The notes under the pieces were generated by a model, which worked only from the letters and a program-made list of their open reading frames with translations, did no database searches and was not told the origin of the DNA. From IMG/VR virus record IMGVR_UViG_3300021197_001654, positions 1 to 64,000 of that record: 64,000 nucleotides of DNA; one strand, given 5' to 3'. Origin of the DNA: a virus. Below, one piece after another: positions 41,699 through 49,079 of this stretch. Position numbers and translations under genes: made by a program. Numbering within the stretch: the stretch's first letter is position 1; the number at the start of each line of letters is the position of its first letter.

Positions 41699-42085
41699 AT
41701 GTCCCGTCGTCAATACAAAGTAATCGTAGCCGGTTCGCGAACAGCAACAGGCCCATCCATCTACTCCCTACTCGAACGCAAGCTCGACTCCATACTCAAA
41801 AACAAATCCGTGACTCACGACATCGTGATTGTTTCCGGGACTGCACGTGGCGCGGATCTACTCGGCGAACAATACGCAAAGTCCCGTTCCTTCCAGGTCG
41901 AACGATACCCAGCTGACTGGACCACCTTCGGTAAACGGGCTGGGTACCTTCGCAACGAAGAGATGGCTATGAACGCCGACGCACTCGTAGCTCTGTGGGA
42001 TGGTGACTCGCGAGGCACCCAACACATGATCAATCTTGCAGGTAGACATCACTTGCCAACTCGAATCGTTTCCTTAGATCAATAA
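41699..42085 (+). CDS. YspA-like SLOG family protein
   Basis: 128 residues, Rossmann-type. It shows the hallmarks of the YspA/DUF2493 branch of the SLOG superfamily: KVIVAGSRT near the N-terminus, VSGTARGADLLGEQYA at about 46-61, RYPADW then RNEEMAMNADALVALWDG, and a final SRGTQHMINLA. These proteins are predicted to bind nucleotide-derived ligands. SLOG proteins occur in signalling and defence systems, so in a phage it may interfere with host nucleotide signalling; that is inference. CCAGGAGGAC precedes the start. Confidence 0.85.
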   Translation: MSRRQYKVIVAGSRTATGPSIYSLLERKLDSILKNKSVTHDIVIVSGTARGADLLGEQYAKSRSFQVERYPADWTTFGKRAGYLRNEEMAMNADALVALWDGDSRGTQHMINLAGRHHLPTRIVSLDQ

Positions 42086-42097
42086 CAGGAGTTCCGC

Positions 42098-42367
42098 ATG
42101 GATCCATTCATCTACCTACTTGTCTTCATCCTCACCACAACAACGGCAGTGCTTGCCAACCTGCACTTCGCCGACCAACGTGCCTTGCGCCGTAAAATAG
42201 CTGACCTCACCGAACGACTCGGGACACTACAGTATTACGCGACCGACGCCTGGTTCGACGACGACTACATCGCAGCAAACGACCGCGAGTCCGCCCGAGT
42301 ACAACGCCAAATCGATACGCTCACGGAACAGCTTCGCCCCATCCCCACAAACCCTAAACCTTTCTAG
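42098..42367 (+). CDS. Membrane-anchored coiled-coil protein
   Basis: 89 residues. One transmembrane segment (residues 4-22: FIYLLVFILTTTTAVLANL), then a charged coiled coil (RALRRKIADLTERLGTL; RQIDTLTEQLRPI). The topology resembles spanin- or Rz-type lysis proteins but also many anchored host-interaction proteins. No cognate endolysin is adjacent. Confidence 0.55.
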   Translation: MDPFIYLLVFILTTTTAVLANLHFADQRALRRKIADLTERLGTLQYYATDAWFDDDYIAANDRESARVQRQIDTLTEQLRPIPTNPKPF

Positions 42368-42375
42368 GATCACAC

Positions 42376-42612
42376 ATGTCTATCTCCCTCACCAAACCGA
42401 CCGACACCACCAATCGTTTGACCGCCGACGAACTCGAGAAGATGCAAGACGCCTTAGTCAAACTCAACCACATCACAAGTCGACTCGATGAGATTGAACG
42501 TGACCTCGCACCGATGCTCAAGCTTCGCGACCACCTCCAAGAACAACGTCGCGTACACACTATCGCTTTCTACCGCGCAATCGGACAACCCGACCCCAAC
42601 CCAAACAGGTAA
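42376..42612 (+). CDS. Small coiled-coil protein, unknown
   Basis: 78 residues, helical and charged (LVKLNHITSRLDEIERDLAP). Possibly pairs with the membrane-anchored coiled-coil protein eight bases upstream. Confidence 0.5.
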   Translation: MSISLTKPTDTTNRLTADELEKMQDALVKLNHITSRLDEIERDLAPMLKLRDHLQEQRRVHTIAFYRAIGQPDPNPNR

Positions 42613-42618
42613 TCACCT

Positions 42619-42711
42619 ATGATACTACTCTTCCAAGCGTCACTCCTTCTCATCCTCAGCACACTGTTCAGCTTCGCTTACTTCACAGCACTGGACCCAC
42701 GGAGAAACTAA
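42619..42711 (+). CDS. 30-residue membrane peptide
   Basis: Product starts MILLFQASLLLILSTLFSFA, a single transmembrane helix, ending in DPRRN. The stop overlaps the next ATG (TAATG). Could be a tiny holin-like or membrane regulatory peptide. Confidence 0.45.
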   Translation: MILLFQASLLLILSTLFSFAYFTALDPRRN

Positions 42712-42941
42712 TGCCCGACCTCAACCCACTCTTCTCGATATACTGGCACGACCCTACCGGACAACAAATCCGAGAGAAGTACCTCGAGCCGATCGAGCAA
42801 TGCAAAGAAGCATTCGACCGCCTAACGCAAGGACCAGCAGCACAGATGGGCCTAGTCAAGTCCATAATAATGACAGACTCATTAGACTGCTTAGTAGTAA
42901 AACTTACCCGCGAACGTGACTCTTGGGTTCGCACCGTCTAA
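42711..42941 (+). CDS. Small protein, unknown
   Basis: 76 residues, acidic and helical (IREKYLEPIEQCKEAFDRL). No motif. It directly precedes ssb. Confidence 0.5.
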   Translation: MPDLNPLFSIYWHDPTGQQIREKYLEPIEQCKEAFDRLTQGPAAQMGLVKSIIMTDSLDCLVVKLTRERDSWVRTV

Positions 42942-42970
42942 CAACAACCCAGTATTGCAAAGGAGCAATC

Positions 42971-43372
42971 ATGAACATCGTAATCATCCACGGAAACCTT
43001 GGCGCCGACCCAAAGCCAGGACAAACCAAGTCAGGTCTCGCTGTGTGCAACATGAGCGTCGCCACTAACGAACGCAAGCAAACCGACGGCGAGTGGGTCG
43101 ACCACACCGAGTGGCACCAAGTCACCGTCTTCGGCAAGCAAGGCGAAAACTGCAGCAAGCACCTGGCCAAGGGCTCGAAGGTTGTCATCAACGGCAAGCT
43201 CCGTACCCGCAAGTACACCGACAAGAACGGCGTAGAAAAGTACAGCACCGAGATCGTAGCCGACCGGGTTGAGTTCTCAGGCAAGAGCAACAACGCTCCA
43301 GCCACAACGACAGGCAGCATCCCGTCGTTCAACGGAACCTCATCATACGGCAACGACGAAATACCTTTTTAG
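42971..43372 (+). CDS. ssb: Single-stranded DNA-binding protein
   Basis: 133 residues from the ATG at 42971 (AAGGAGCAATC upstream; an earlier in-frame start adds atypical residues). OB-fold: NIVIIHGNLGADPKPGQTKS, VCNMSVATNERK, WHQVTVFGKQGENCSKHLAK, GKLRTRKYTDKNGVEKYSTE. It ends in a flexible Asn/Thr-rich linker and the acidic tip GNDEIPF, the bacterial SSB interaction peptide. It coats single strands during replication and recruits partners. Its position in the early block, not beside the polymerase, is unusual but not rare. Confidence 0.93.
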   Translation: MNIVIIHGNLGADPKPGQTKSGLAVCNMSVATNERKQTDGEWVDHTEWHQVTVFGKQGENCSKHLAKGSKVVINGKLRTRKYTDKNGVEKYSTEIVADRVEFSGKSNNAPATTTGSIPSFNGTSSYGNDEIPF

Positions 43373-43684
43373 GGACAAGTAGTTTGCGGTCTGCTTTACT
43401 AAAACCGCACCCTTTATACGAGCCACGCCCAATCGCCATGGGATAGTCGGGGACCGTCCCCCGATGACATGAAGTGAGGTAGCCCCTCACAACAAAAAGG
43501 TCGGACCCCGAGTGCGCGTTCATTGCGTGCAGGCATACCGCTGGGGTCGGTGCGAGCGGCACCGTAAGAAGTGCGTCTGAACAGGTGCTGGCATTATCTG
43601 CCAGGAGTAGTCAGGCCGAGGATACTCGGAAGACTCGCCGTCGACGAGGCGACACTTCACCGCTCACCTTACCCAGGAGCAATC
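43373..43684 (+). ncRNA. Hairpin-dense gene-free stretch, structured RNA candidate
   Basis: 312 bases after ssb without a convincing gene. At least eight inverted repeats follow one another: TGCGGT/ACCGCA (43385/43404), TCGGGG/CCCCGA (43447/43459), GTGAGG/CCTCAC (43474/43485), GACCCC/GGGGTC (43504/43543), CGGTGC/GCACCG (43548/43559), CTGGCA/TGCCAG (43588/43599), CCGAG/CTCGG (43616/43625), TCGCC/GGCGA (43635/43648). This density is far above the surrounding DNA. It is not a tRNA: no T-loop GTTCRA with proper arms. It could be a regulatory RNA, a long leader, or a packaging/origin structure. Confidence 0.4.
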
Positions 43685-43867
43685 ATGCTTGAACCAAAAG
43701 GCCTCCCATTTAAACCAATCAGCGAATGGACAGACAAAGAACTCCAGCACGCGGTCGATACCGCTCCACACTTCCGCAAGGAAGACACCATCAACATGGC
43801 GGTGTGGATTGGGTGTCATGCCAGAGACGAACTTGAGAAACGAGCCAATACCAAGGAGCAGTCATGA
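43685..43867 (+). CDS. Small protein, unknown
   Basis: 60 residues from the ATG at 43685 with CCAGGAGC upstream. An earlier in-frame start would cover the hairpins and is rejected. Amphipathic, no motif. ATGA overlap with the next gene. Confidence 0.5.
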   Translation: MLEPKGLPFKPISEWTDKELQHAVDTAPHFRKEDTINMAVWIGCHARDELEKRANTKEQS

Positions 43868-44085
43868 CTAACGACGACCGCATCGCCTTGATCAACGACA
43901 CAACAACCATCGACTCTCTGAGCTTCGCGCTGGAACGATCGAACGAAACCACGCACGGCGATGGCAACTACGACAACTACTCGCTCGGTGACACTCAGAT
44001 CACCGCGAGCGATTGGCAGCAACATTGGACCAAATCAGACCGCATGTTCGACGAGATGTGGAACGGCACAACAACACAGGAGTGA
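43864..44085 (+). CDS. Small acidic protein, unknown
   Basis: 73 residues, Asp/Asn/Thr-rich, with a C-terminal WQQHWTKSDRMFDEMW. No family recognised. AAGGAGC upstream, coupled to the previous stop. Confidence 0.5.
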   Translation: MTNDDRIALINDTTTIDSLSFALERSNETTHGDGNYDNYSLGDTQITASDWQQHWTKSDRMFDEMWNGTTTQE

Positions 44086-44087
44086 TC

Positions 44088-44378
44088 ATGAAAGTAGTTA
44101 TCAATGACTGTTACGGCGGATTCAGCCTAAGCCCCGCAGCCGAGGCCGCATGGGAATCACGCACACAACGCGAGTTCGAATCATGGGATATCCCACGTCA
44201 CGACCCAGACCTCGTTGCGATCGTAGAGCTATTCGGCAGAGACGCTGACGGCCCCTACGCTGAACTCACAGTCGAAACAATACCCGGCAACAAATACCGG
44301 ATCCACGAGTACGACGGCGCCGAAACACTTTACACGCCAGAGACCACCAAGTGGATCACCGTTGACAACCCCAAGTAA
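44088..44378 (+). CDS. Conserved phage protein (MKVVINDCYGGF type)
   Basis: 96 residues from the ATG at 44088. The start MKVVINDCYGGFSLSPAAE, followed by DIPRHDPDLVAIVE and YRIHEYDGAETLY, matches a small protein I know from several phages and bacteria. No assigned function. CAGGAGTG upstream. Confidence 0.65.
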   Translation: MKVVINDCYGGFSLSPAAEAAWESRTQREFESWDIPRHDPDLVAIVELFGRDADGPYAELTVETIPGNKYRIHEYDGAETLYTPETTKWITVDNPK

Positions 44379-44394
44379 AACCATTTTCTGGTTT
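44378..44394 (+). terminator. Weak hairpin with T-rich tail
   Basis: AAACCA (44378-44383) pairs with TGGTTT (44389-44394), followed by GCGTTTTATTTT. It ends the preceding transcription unit; a promoter candidate follows at once. Confidence 0.45.
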
Positions 44395-44430
44395 GCGTTT
44401 TATTTTAATCTATAGTATACCGTATTGGTA
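44393..44430 (+). promoter_or_regulatory. Promoter and operator candidate
   Basis: TTGCGT (44393-44398) and TATACC (44416-44421), 17 bases apart. Over the -10 and start lies TACC-GTATT-GGTA (44418-44430), an inverted repeat related to the TGGTAA/TTACCA palindromes elsewhere. The gene starts at 44441. Confidence 0.4.
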
Positions 44431-44440
44431 AGGAAAGAAC

Positions 44441-44695
44441 ATGAAAGACGACATAACAATCCACGGCGGACCTCACGCATTCGCACCGGGACTCATCGAC
44501 TGGTGTATGGGCTGCACCCGTACGACCTTCGACGAGGAAACTCGGGACGTAGGGGCGCGCATGTTCGCCCTGGCCGGGTTCCTACCTGAACTATCCGCGC
44601 AACACCTACGACAAATCGCACAAAAAACCGTCACCTACTCAATCAATGAAGAGGCAAACACCGTCACCCTACACACCACAGGAACCAACGCATGA
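44441..44695 (+). CDS. Small protein, unknown
   Basis: 84 residues. GGPHAFAPGLIDWCMGCTRT contains a CxxC. No family recognised. AAGGAAAG precedes the start. ATGA overlap with the next gene. Confidence 0.5.
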   Translation: MKDDITIHGGPHAFAPGLIDWCMGCTRTTFDEETRDVGARMFALAGFLPELSAQHLRQIAQKTVTYSINEEANTVTLHTTGTNA

Positions 44696-45141
44696 GAATC
44701 ACCGACATCGAACTCGAAGCCCTACGCAAATTCAACGGCGGCAAGAACGCCAAGATACTTGCCAACGACCTGGAGCCAGGAACCTACCCAGTCCAAGTGA
44801 CATTTACTTTAGCAGGCACACTAACAAAGGACGAACCCGGCACAACGACACGACGCACAACAGCCGGCAGCAACCACATCACTCGGTTCCTCCTGGACCA
44901 CGCCAGCCCTAAAATCGTGGACTACCTGATCGCGAACCTACCACGCATCCGCAAGGGCGAGTTCTCAGAATACGACCCACCACGCCTCGAACAACTCATG
45001 AACATCGTCATGCCATACCAAGAGATTGCAAGACAGGGTTCAACTACGTTCGCCGGCACAGCCATCATCGAGGACAACTACCTCGAAACCGGCCTGCCCG
45101 AAACAGACCACCCTGGCCTACGCCTGATGGCCCGAAGATAA
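44692..45141 (+). CDS. 149-residue protein, unknown
   Basis: Mixed alpha/beta: MRITDIELEALRKFNGG, then YPVQVTFTLAGTLTKDEP, HITRFLLDHASPKIVDYLIA. The region from residue 28 pairs strands around a loop as in small nucleotide- or DNA-binding domains, but no diagnostic motif is seen. Translationally coupled to the previous gene. Confidence 0.55.
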   Translation: MRITDIELEALRKFNGGKNAKILANDLEPGTYPVQVTFTLAGTLTKDEPGTTTRRTTAGSNHITRFLLDHASPKIVDYLIANLPRIRKGEFSEYDPPRLEQLMNIVMPYQEIARQGSTTFAGTAIIEDNYLETGLPETDHPGLRLMARR

Positions 45142-45152
45142 GGAAACCTACT

Positions 45153-45449
45153 ATGAAACTCTACCAAGTATATCGATGGGAAAACGACGAAGGACCAACG
45201 GTTAGCTTCTACGCCAACAAAGCAGAGGCTACACGAGCAGCCAAAACCTTCGTAAAAGAAACCGACAATGACGCGGCGATAGAAGTATCCGTACTCAAAC
45301 TGCCCACAAAGAAGTCAGAACTAATCGACACATTAAACTGTATAGCCGCAACACGTGCGCACTACAGCGCCACACTGGTTGCATCGTATGACCCAGAGGA
45401 AGTACCTGACTACAACTCCGACAGCTTCTATAACGATGGAAGTGAGTGA
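45153..45449 (+). CDS. Small acidic protein, unknown
   Basis: 98 residues. YQVYRWENDEGPTVSFYANK, then ATRAAKTFVKETDNDAAIEV. The C-terminus is Asp/Ser/Tyr-rich. No motif. AAGGAAA upstream. Confidence 0.5.
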   Translation: MKLYQVYRWENDEGPTVSFYANKAEATRAAKTFVKETDNDAAIEVSVLKLPTKKSELIDTLNCIAATRAHYSATLVASYDPEEVPDYNSDSFYNDGSE

Positions 45450-45787
45450 TGCCACTTGCATACGTACCACCAGAAGAAGCCTTCGAGGTTTGCATTCAGT
45501 GTACCGAGGAGCAAATCCAACGGCACTGGCATCAAGTCCCGGTGTACCACGTCTACAAGGGAACCAACTTCCCTGACCCACTTGTCTACTGGTACACGTT
45601 CGACAAGTGCGAAAGTGAGGACAACGAGTTCGACATCCGAAGCCTGCCCACATGGAGCACCAGGGCTGAGGCGATGGGCTCCCTTAGTGAGCGCACAAGG
45701 TTTCACGAGAGCTTCCTGCAAGAGGCCCTGGACCGTGGACTGGTCCGCATCAACAACAACCAACTGACCACCGAAGGAGGTGAGTGA
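45449..45787 (+). CDS. Small protein, unknown
   Basis: 112 residues from the ATG at 45449 (one-base overlap with the previous stop). VCIQCTEEQIQRHWHQVPVY, then FDKCESEDNEFDIRSLPTWS. Two cysteines spaced as CxxC. Function unknown. Confidence 0.5.
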   Translation: MPLAYVPPEEAFEVCIQCTEEQIQRHWHQVPVYHVYKGTNFPDPLVYWYTFDKCESEDNEFDIRSLPTWSTRAEAMGSLSERTRFHESFLQEALDRGLVRINNNQLTTEGGE

Positions 45788-46011
45788 TGACACATGGCAT
45801 AGCAGTGATGGCCAAGTATCCACCGACTCACCCACGCTACCACGTTTGCCCTGAGTGGCACGCATGGGGCGGCCAGGTCTTCCAAACTAACGACCCAAAC
45901 CTCGAACGCCTCATAGAACAAACCAGTGAGGTCGCTCGACGAACCGGATGCTCAATACGAGTGCAACGACAACCCCTACCCAAAACCACAGAGGAGACAA
46001 CATGTCCTTAA
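45787..46011 (+). CDS. Small protein, unknown
   Basis: 74 residues from the ATG at 45787 with GGAGGTGA upstream. MTHGIAVMAKYPPTHPRYHV, then LIEQTSEVARRTGCSIRVQ. The next gene starts before its stop. Confidence 0.5.
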   Translation: MTHGIAVMAKYPPTHPRYHVCPEWHAWGGQVFQTNDPNLERLIEQTSEVARRTGCSIRVQRQPLPKTTEETTCP

Positions 46012-46229
46012 ATTTTGACTGGCACATGAATGTACACATCGACAGCGCTGTTGTAGACATCGAAGTCAACTACGCCTGCGTAGAAATAGAGGTAAACGAC
46101 TTCAACGCAGACACAGTAGTCACGTTCGACAAAGACATGCTTGACGAATGTCTTGACATCGACAGCCTATTGATACTCCAGGAGCTATGCCGCGCAGAGT
46201 TAGCCCGCCGAAACAAGGACGAAGAATAA
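46002..46229 (+). CDS. Small acidic protein, unknown
   Basis: 75 residues from the ATG at 46002 (GAGGAGAC upstream). Acidic strands (VVDIEVNYACVEIEVNDFNA) then a helix. Possible DNA-mimic character, inferred from acidity only. Confidence 0.5.
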   Translation: MSLNFDWHMNVHIDSAVVDIEVNYACVEIEVNDFNADTVVTFDKDMLDECLDIDSLLILQELCRAELARRNKDEE

Positions 46230-46507
46230 TGTTTCACATGATCACGGACAACATCCAGGCTTACAGACGTGCAGTCGCAGCTACCGCAACAGCGAAGTCA
46301 ATCACCCGACTCAATCCACACAGTACAAACATCGACGAACTCGTCAACTGCCAAGTAGACGAACAACTCAAGCTTGACGGACTGATGAGTATCATCGGAG
46401 CAGTAATCAAAAAAGCGGCCGCTGAACCACCCCACAACCCGTTCAGTATCAACGGCGATGTCAATCAACCCGACACATCACCACCCCCACCCACGAGAAA
46501 CTCATGA
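46229..46507 (+). CDS. Small helical protein, unknown
   Basis: 92 residues from the ATG at 46229, one-base overlap with the previous stop. Ala/Leu helical (SITRLNPHSTNIDELVNCQV; LMSIIGAVIKKAAAEPPH), with a Pro-rich C-terminus. No motif. Confidence 0.5.
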   Translation: MFHMITDNIQAYRRAVAATATAKSITRLNPHSTNIDELVNCQVDEQLKLDGLMSIIGAVIKKAAAEPPHNPFSINGDVNQPDTSPPPPTRNS

Positions 46508-46707
46508 ACCCACAACTGCACACGACCCAAACATTCGACTTTCGAATCAGCCAGTCAGATGCGGCCCTGCTATTCCAAGCCATCGGTTATGCGGACAGCG
46601 AAAACAACATCAAGAACTGTGTGTCAGACCAGGCTTACCAACGACTGCAGCGGATGTCCCGTCGCTTCGAAGACATTGCCTACACACTCGTCACCTACAC
46701 GGAATAA
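46504..46707 (+). CDS. Small protein, unknown
   Basis: 67 residues, helical, ATGA overlap with the preceding stop. TFDFRISQSDAALLFQAIGY. No motif. Confidence 0.5.
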   Translation: MNPQLHTTQTFDFRISQSDAALLFQAIGYADSENNIKNCVSDQAYQRLQRMSRRFEDIAYTLVTYTE

Positions 46708-46710
46708 CAA

Positions 46711-47118
46711 ATGACCGGCGAACATGACGACAGCCAACAGTATTACTGCCCACACTGCCTCAAAGACTTCGGTCGAGGCCATCACTGCTGCGACTGTGAC
46801 ATAGAAGCAGACCGGCTACCAACTCTACCCAACCAGGTATTAGCTAGATGTACAAACCTCAAGTGTCGTACCCATACCTGGGACCATAATGACATCTCCG
46901 ACTGGGTCGACCAACATGGACGCATGAGGTTCTACATACCTGAAGAAGATGCAAACACATACAGCGGTGTGATCGACGTCCATCCTTTGATCGATCTCGG
47001 CACGTACGAATACGCCCACAAAGAAAAGATCTGCTGCTCTCTCTGTAACGAAGGCGCATCCTTTAATTCACTCACGGACCTCATAGTCACAACCCAAACC
47101 CAACAACAGGCACAGTAA
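46711..47118 (+). CDS. Multi-zinc-ribbon protein
   Basis: 135 residues. Three cysteine knuckle groups: CPHC at 13-16 with HCCDCD, CTNLKC at about 47-52, and ICCSLC near 107-112. These give two probable zinc sites. Likely a nucleic-acid- or protein-binding adaptor. Its stop overlaps the next ATG by one base. Confidence 0.6.
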   Translation: MTGEHDDSQQYYCPHCLKDFGRGHHCCDCDIEADRLPTLPNQVLARCTNLKCRTHTWDHNDISDWVDQHGRMRFYIPEEDANTYSGVIDVHPLIDLGTYEYAHKEKICCSLCNEGASFNSLTDLIVTTQTQQQAQ

Positions 47119-48047
47119 TGCAAATTCACAACACAACACCAGTAGCAGCCCCACGTCTCAACACATCAATCCCTCGAGCACGGGTCGCACCACTACCGCA
47201 ACTCAAGTCGCAACAAATCATGACCGTCGGCGCACCTGAAGCGTACCGCGCACCATACGAAGCAGTGTGTGCAGTACCCGTACCCGACAACACGTACCAT
47301 CCGACAACCGGTAACACCCAGTACCAAGCCGTTCCGTACGCATCGTTAATCAACGGCGCACGAGACGAGATGTCGAACATACTGAACGCTCCACCACTGT
47401 TCGAGACATACGCTCTCAACAAGTCCGGCAATCAGATGTTCGGTATGATCGGCTTCGGGTCAGGACACACCGGCCAGGCCATCACGGTCGCCATGCGTTC
47501 GAGCTACGACAAGACCATCGCCAACCAGGTAGCCATCGGCAGCGCACCATTCATCTGCGCAAACGGTTGTTTCTCCGGCGAGCATATGATCAGCGCCAAG
47601 CACACCACCAACGTCTTCGAGACACTGGGTAACATGCTGGGTGACATCACCGAGACTGCAATCACACCAGTACTCGAGCGTATCCAGATGATGGAAGACT
47701 GGAAGGATATACCTGTCCAGGACGACTTGTTCGGTGCATACATGGGTGTGTTGTTCTCTCGAGGACTCATCAAGCCCAACTCATTCACCGCAGCCTTCAG
47801 GTACTGGCGCGACTGCCACGACGGCAAGCTCCACAACGAGCACGGAACTAACGACCTGTTCTCCGCGTACCAAGCAGTCACGGCAGCAGGTCAGCGTAGC
47901 TCACCAGGTCAAGCCTTCCGTCACTTCGCAGGTATCGACCACGCGACCAAGGCAATCGCTCAAGCAGGTGGGTCAGTCACAGACGCGTACATCCCAGCGT
48001 TCGACTTGCAGATCCGTGAGTACGTCGACGTAGCAGAGGCCAAGTAA
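47118..48047 (+). CDS. DUF932-type phage/plasmid protein
   Basis: 309 residues. The centre (about 108-170) reads GMIGFGSGHTGQAITVAMRS, YDKTIANQVAIGSAPFICAN, GCFSGEHMISAKHT. It matches DUF932 (plasmid/phage TIGR03299-like) proteins that carry a GxR/CDN..FSG pattern. Their biochemical function is not established; they occur in phages, plasmids and integrative elements and are probably involved in mobile-element maintenance. The N-terminal 60 residues are Pro/Ala-rich. By far the largest gene of this block. TAATG overlap with the previous gene. Confidence 0.75.
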   Translation: MQIHNTTPVAAPRLNTSIPRARVAPLPQLKSQQIMTVGAPEAYRAPYEAVCAVPVPDNTYHPTTGNTQYQAVPYASLINGARDEMSNILNAPPLFETYALNKSGNQMFGMIGFGSGHTGQAITVAMRSSYDKTIANQVAIGSAPFICANGCFSGEHMISAKHTTNVFETLGNMLGDITETAITPVLERIQMMEDWKDIPVQDDLFGAYMGVLFSRGLIKPNSFTAAFRYWRDCHDGKLHNEHGTNDLFSAYQAVTAAGQRSSPGQAFRHFAGIDHATKAIAQAGGSVTDAYIPAFDLQIREYVDVAEAK

Positions 48048-48115
48048 TCCTTGTGGTTCGCCGGGTCATCCAGAAGCTCCAAAACCCGGCACTCCTCCAA
48101 CCTACAGGACCCAAC

Positions 48116-48433
48116 ATGCACTACACCACACACAACAACACCGACATCGACATCTTCGGCACCCACCTGCAGGGCTACATCGACTGCTCCTATCAGCGAC
48201 TGACAACCCTCTTCGGCAAACCAGACCCTACAACATCCTGGAAAGTAAACTGGGAATGGATCATAAAGTTCGACGACGGCACAGTAGCCACAGTGTACGA
48301 CTGGAAGTCCGGTTCCCGACTACGCGACATCGACGGCGACCGAGACACAGCAATCGTCCAGTGGAACATCGGCGGACACAACCGCAAGGCTCTCGACTAT
48401 CTGTACGACACCATCAACACAGACACCGCGTAA
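48116..48433 (+). CDS. Conserved phage protein, unknown
   Basis: 105 residues from the ATG at 48116. RLTTLFGKPDPTTSWKVNWE, then WIIKFDDGTVATVYDWKSG and IGGHNRKALDYLYD. This resembles small phage proteins of the type 'W.I.F.DGTVATVYDWK' that I recall from several genomes. Function unknown. A GTG start 63 bases earlier is less likely. Confidence 0.6.
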   Translation: MHYTTHNNTDIDIFGTHLQGYIDCSYQRLTTLFGKPDPTTSWKVNWEWIIKFDDGTVATVYDWKSGSRLRDIDGDRDTAIVQWNIGGHNRKALDYLYDTINTDTA

Positions 48434-48498
48434 CGCTTTCGCGCAGTTGGGGATCTGCGGTGAACGGAACCAAAATCCCCCCTATCAACGGAGCAACC

Positions 48499-48675
48499 AT
48501 GTCCTACCCAGACGATTGGGGCAACGGCTACACACTGTGCCCTACATGTAAACACTACTTCCACAAAAGCGGCACCATGGAATGCATCTGCATCCAGTGC
48601 GCATCACCAGACTGCGACGAACTCGTAGACCCACAGGAGAAAACATGCAACGACTGCACGACGGACTCAGAGTAG
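48499..48675 (+). CDS. Zinc-ribbon small protein
   Basis: 58 residues from the ATG at 48499 (CGGAGCAACC upstream). CPTC at 14-17, CICIQC in the middle, then CDEL and CNDC: two probable zinc knuckles. It overlaps the next start by 31 bases in another frame. Confidence 0.5.
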   Translation: MSYPDDWGNGYTLCPTCKHYFHKSGTMECICIQCASPDCDELVDPQEKTCNDCTTDSE

Positions 48676-49055
48676 AAGCCTACTGGAACCTGCGCCGAAA
48701 AACCTGGAGCATCCGGTACAAAGGCCGAGTCATCGCGCACAAAACAGCACTGACCTTACGTGATGTAACCTGGGTAGTGCAGCCAGCAGGACGTGACCGC
48801 GTACGCAGAGAGCGGCGAAAAAACGTCCACGCCATGGCACGCGGCACAGTGCATATGCCGAAACACCCAGACCCAGTACAGTGGAACCGCTACTGCGCAT
48901 CCATCACGTACAACCCATACAAGCACGACCAGTTCGTCTACTGCGAAGACGACCACCCGATCCGCAAAAGCCAGATGGGTTTCCTATCTACCACCTTCAT
49001 CGTAACCCGGGACACTCGAATCCCATCCGTACAAATCCTCGGCCACATCGCCTAA
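48645..49055 (+). CDS. Conserved phage protein, unknown
   Basis: 136 residues from the ATG at 48645 with CAGGAGAAAA upstream. Residues 8-66 (LRVEAYWNLRRKTWSIRYKG, VVQPAGRDRVRRERRKNVHA) fit a small conserved phage protein with a Trp/Arg-rich pattern. Basic; may bind RNA or DNA. Function unknown. Confidence 0.6.
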   Translation: MQRLHDGLRVEAYWNLRRKTWSIRYKGRVIAHKTALTLRDVTWVVQPAGRDRVRRERRKNVHAMARGTVHMPKHPDPVQWNRYCASITYNPYKHDQFVYCEDDHPIRKSQMGFLSTTFIVTRDTRIPSVQILGHIA

Positions 49056-49079
49056 CCCCCCCGCAAAACAGGAACAACC

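Noticed and set aside
43571-43684. Upstream extension of the 60-residue gene through the hairpins
   Set aside because: The added 38 residues are hairpin-encoded and unlike the rest; CCAGGAGC supports the ATG at 43685.
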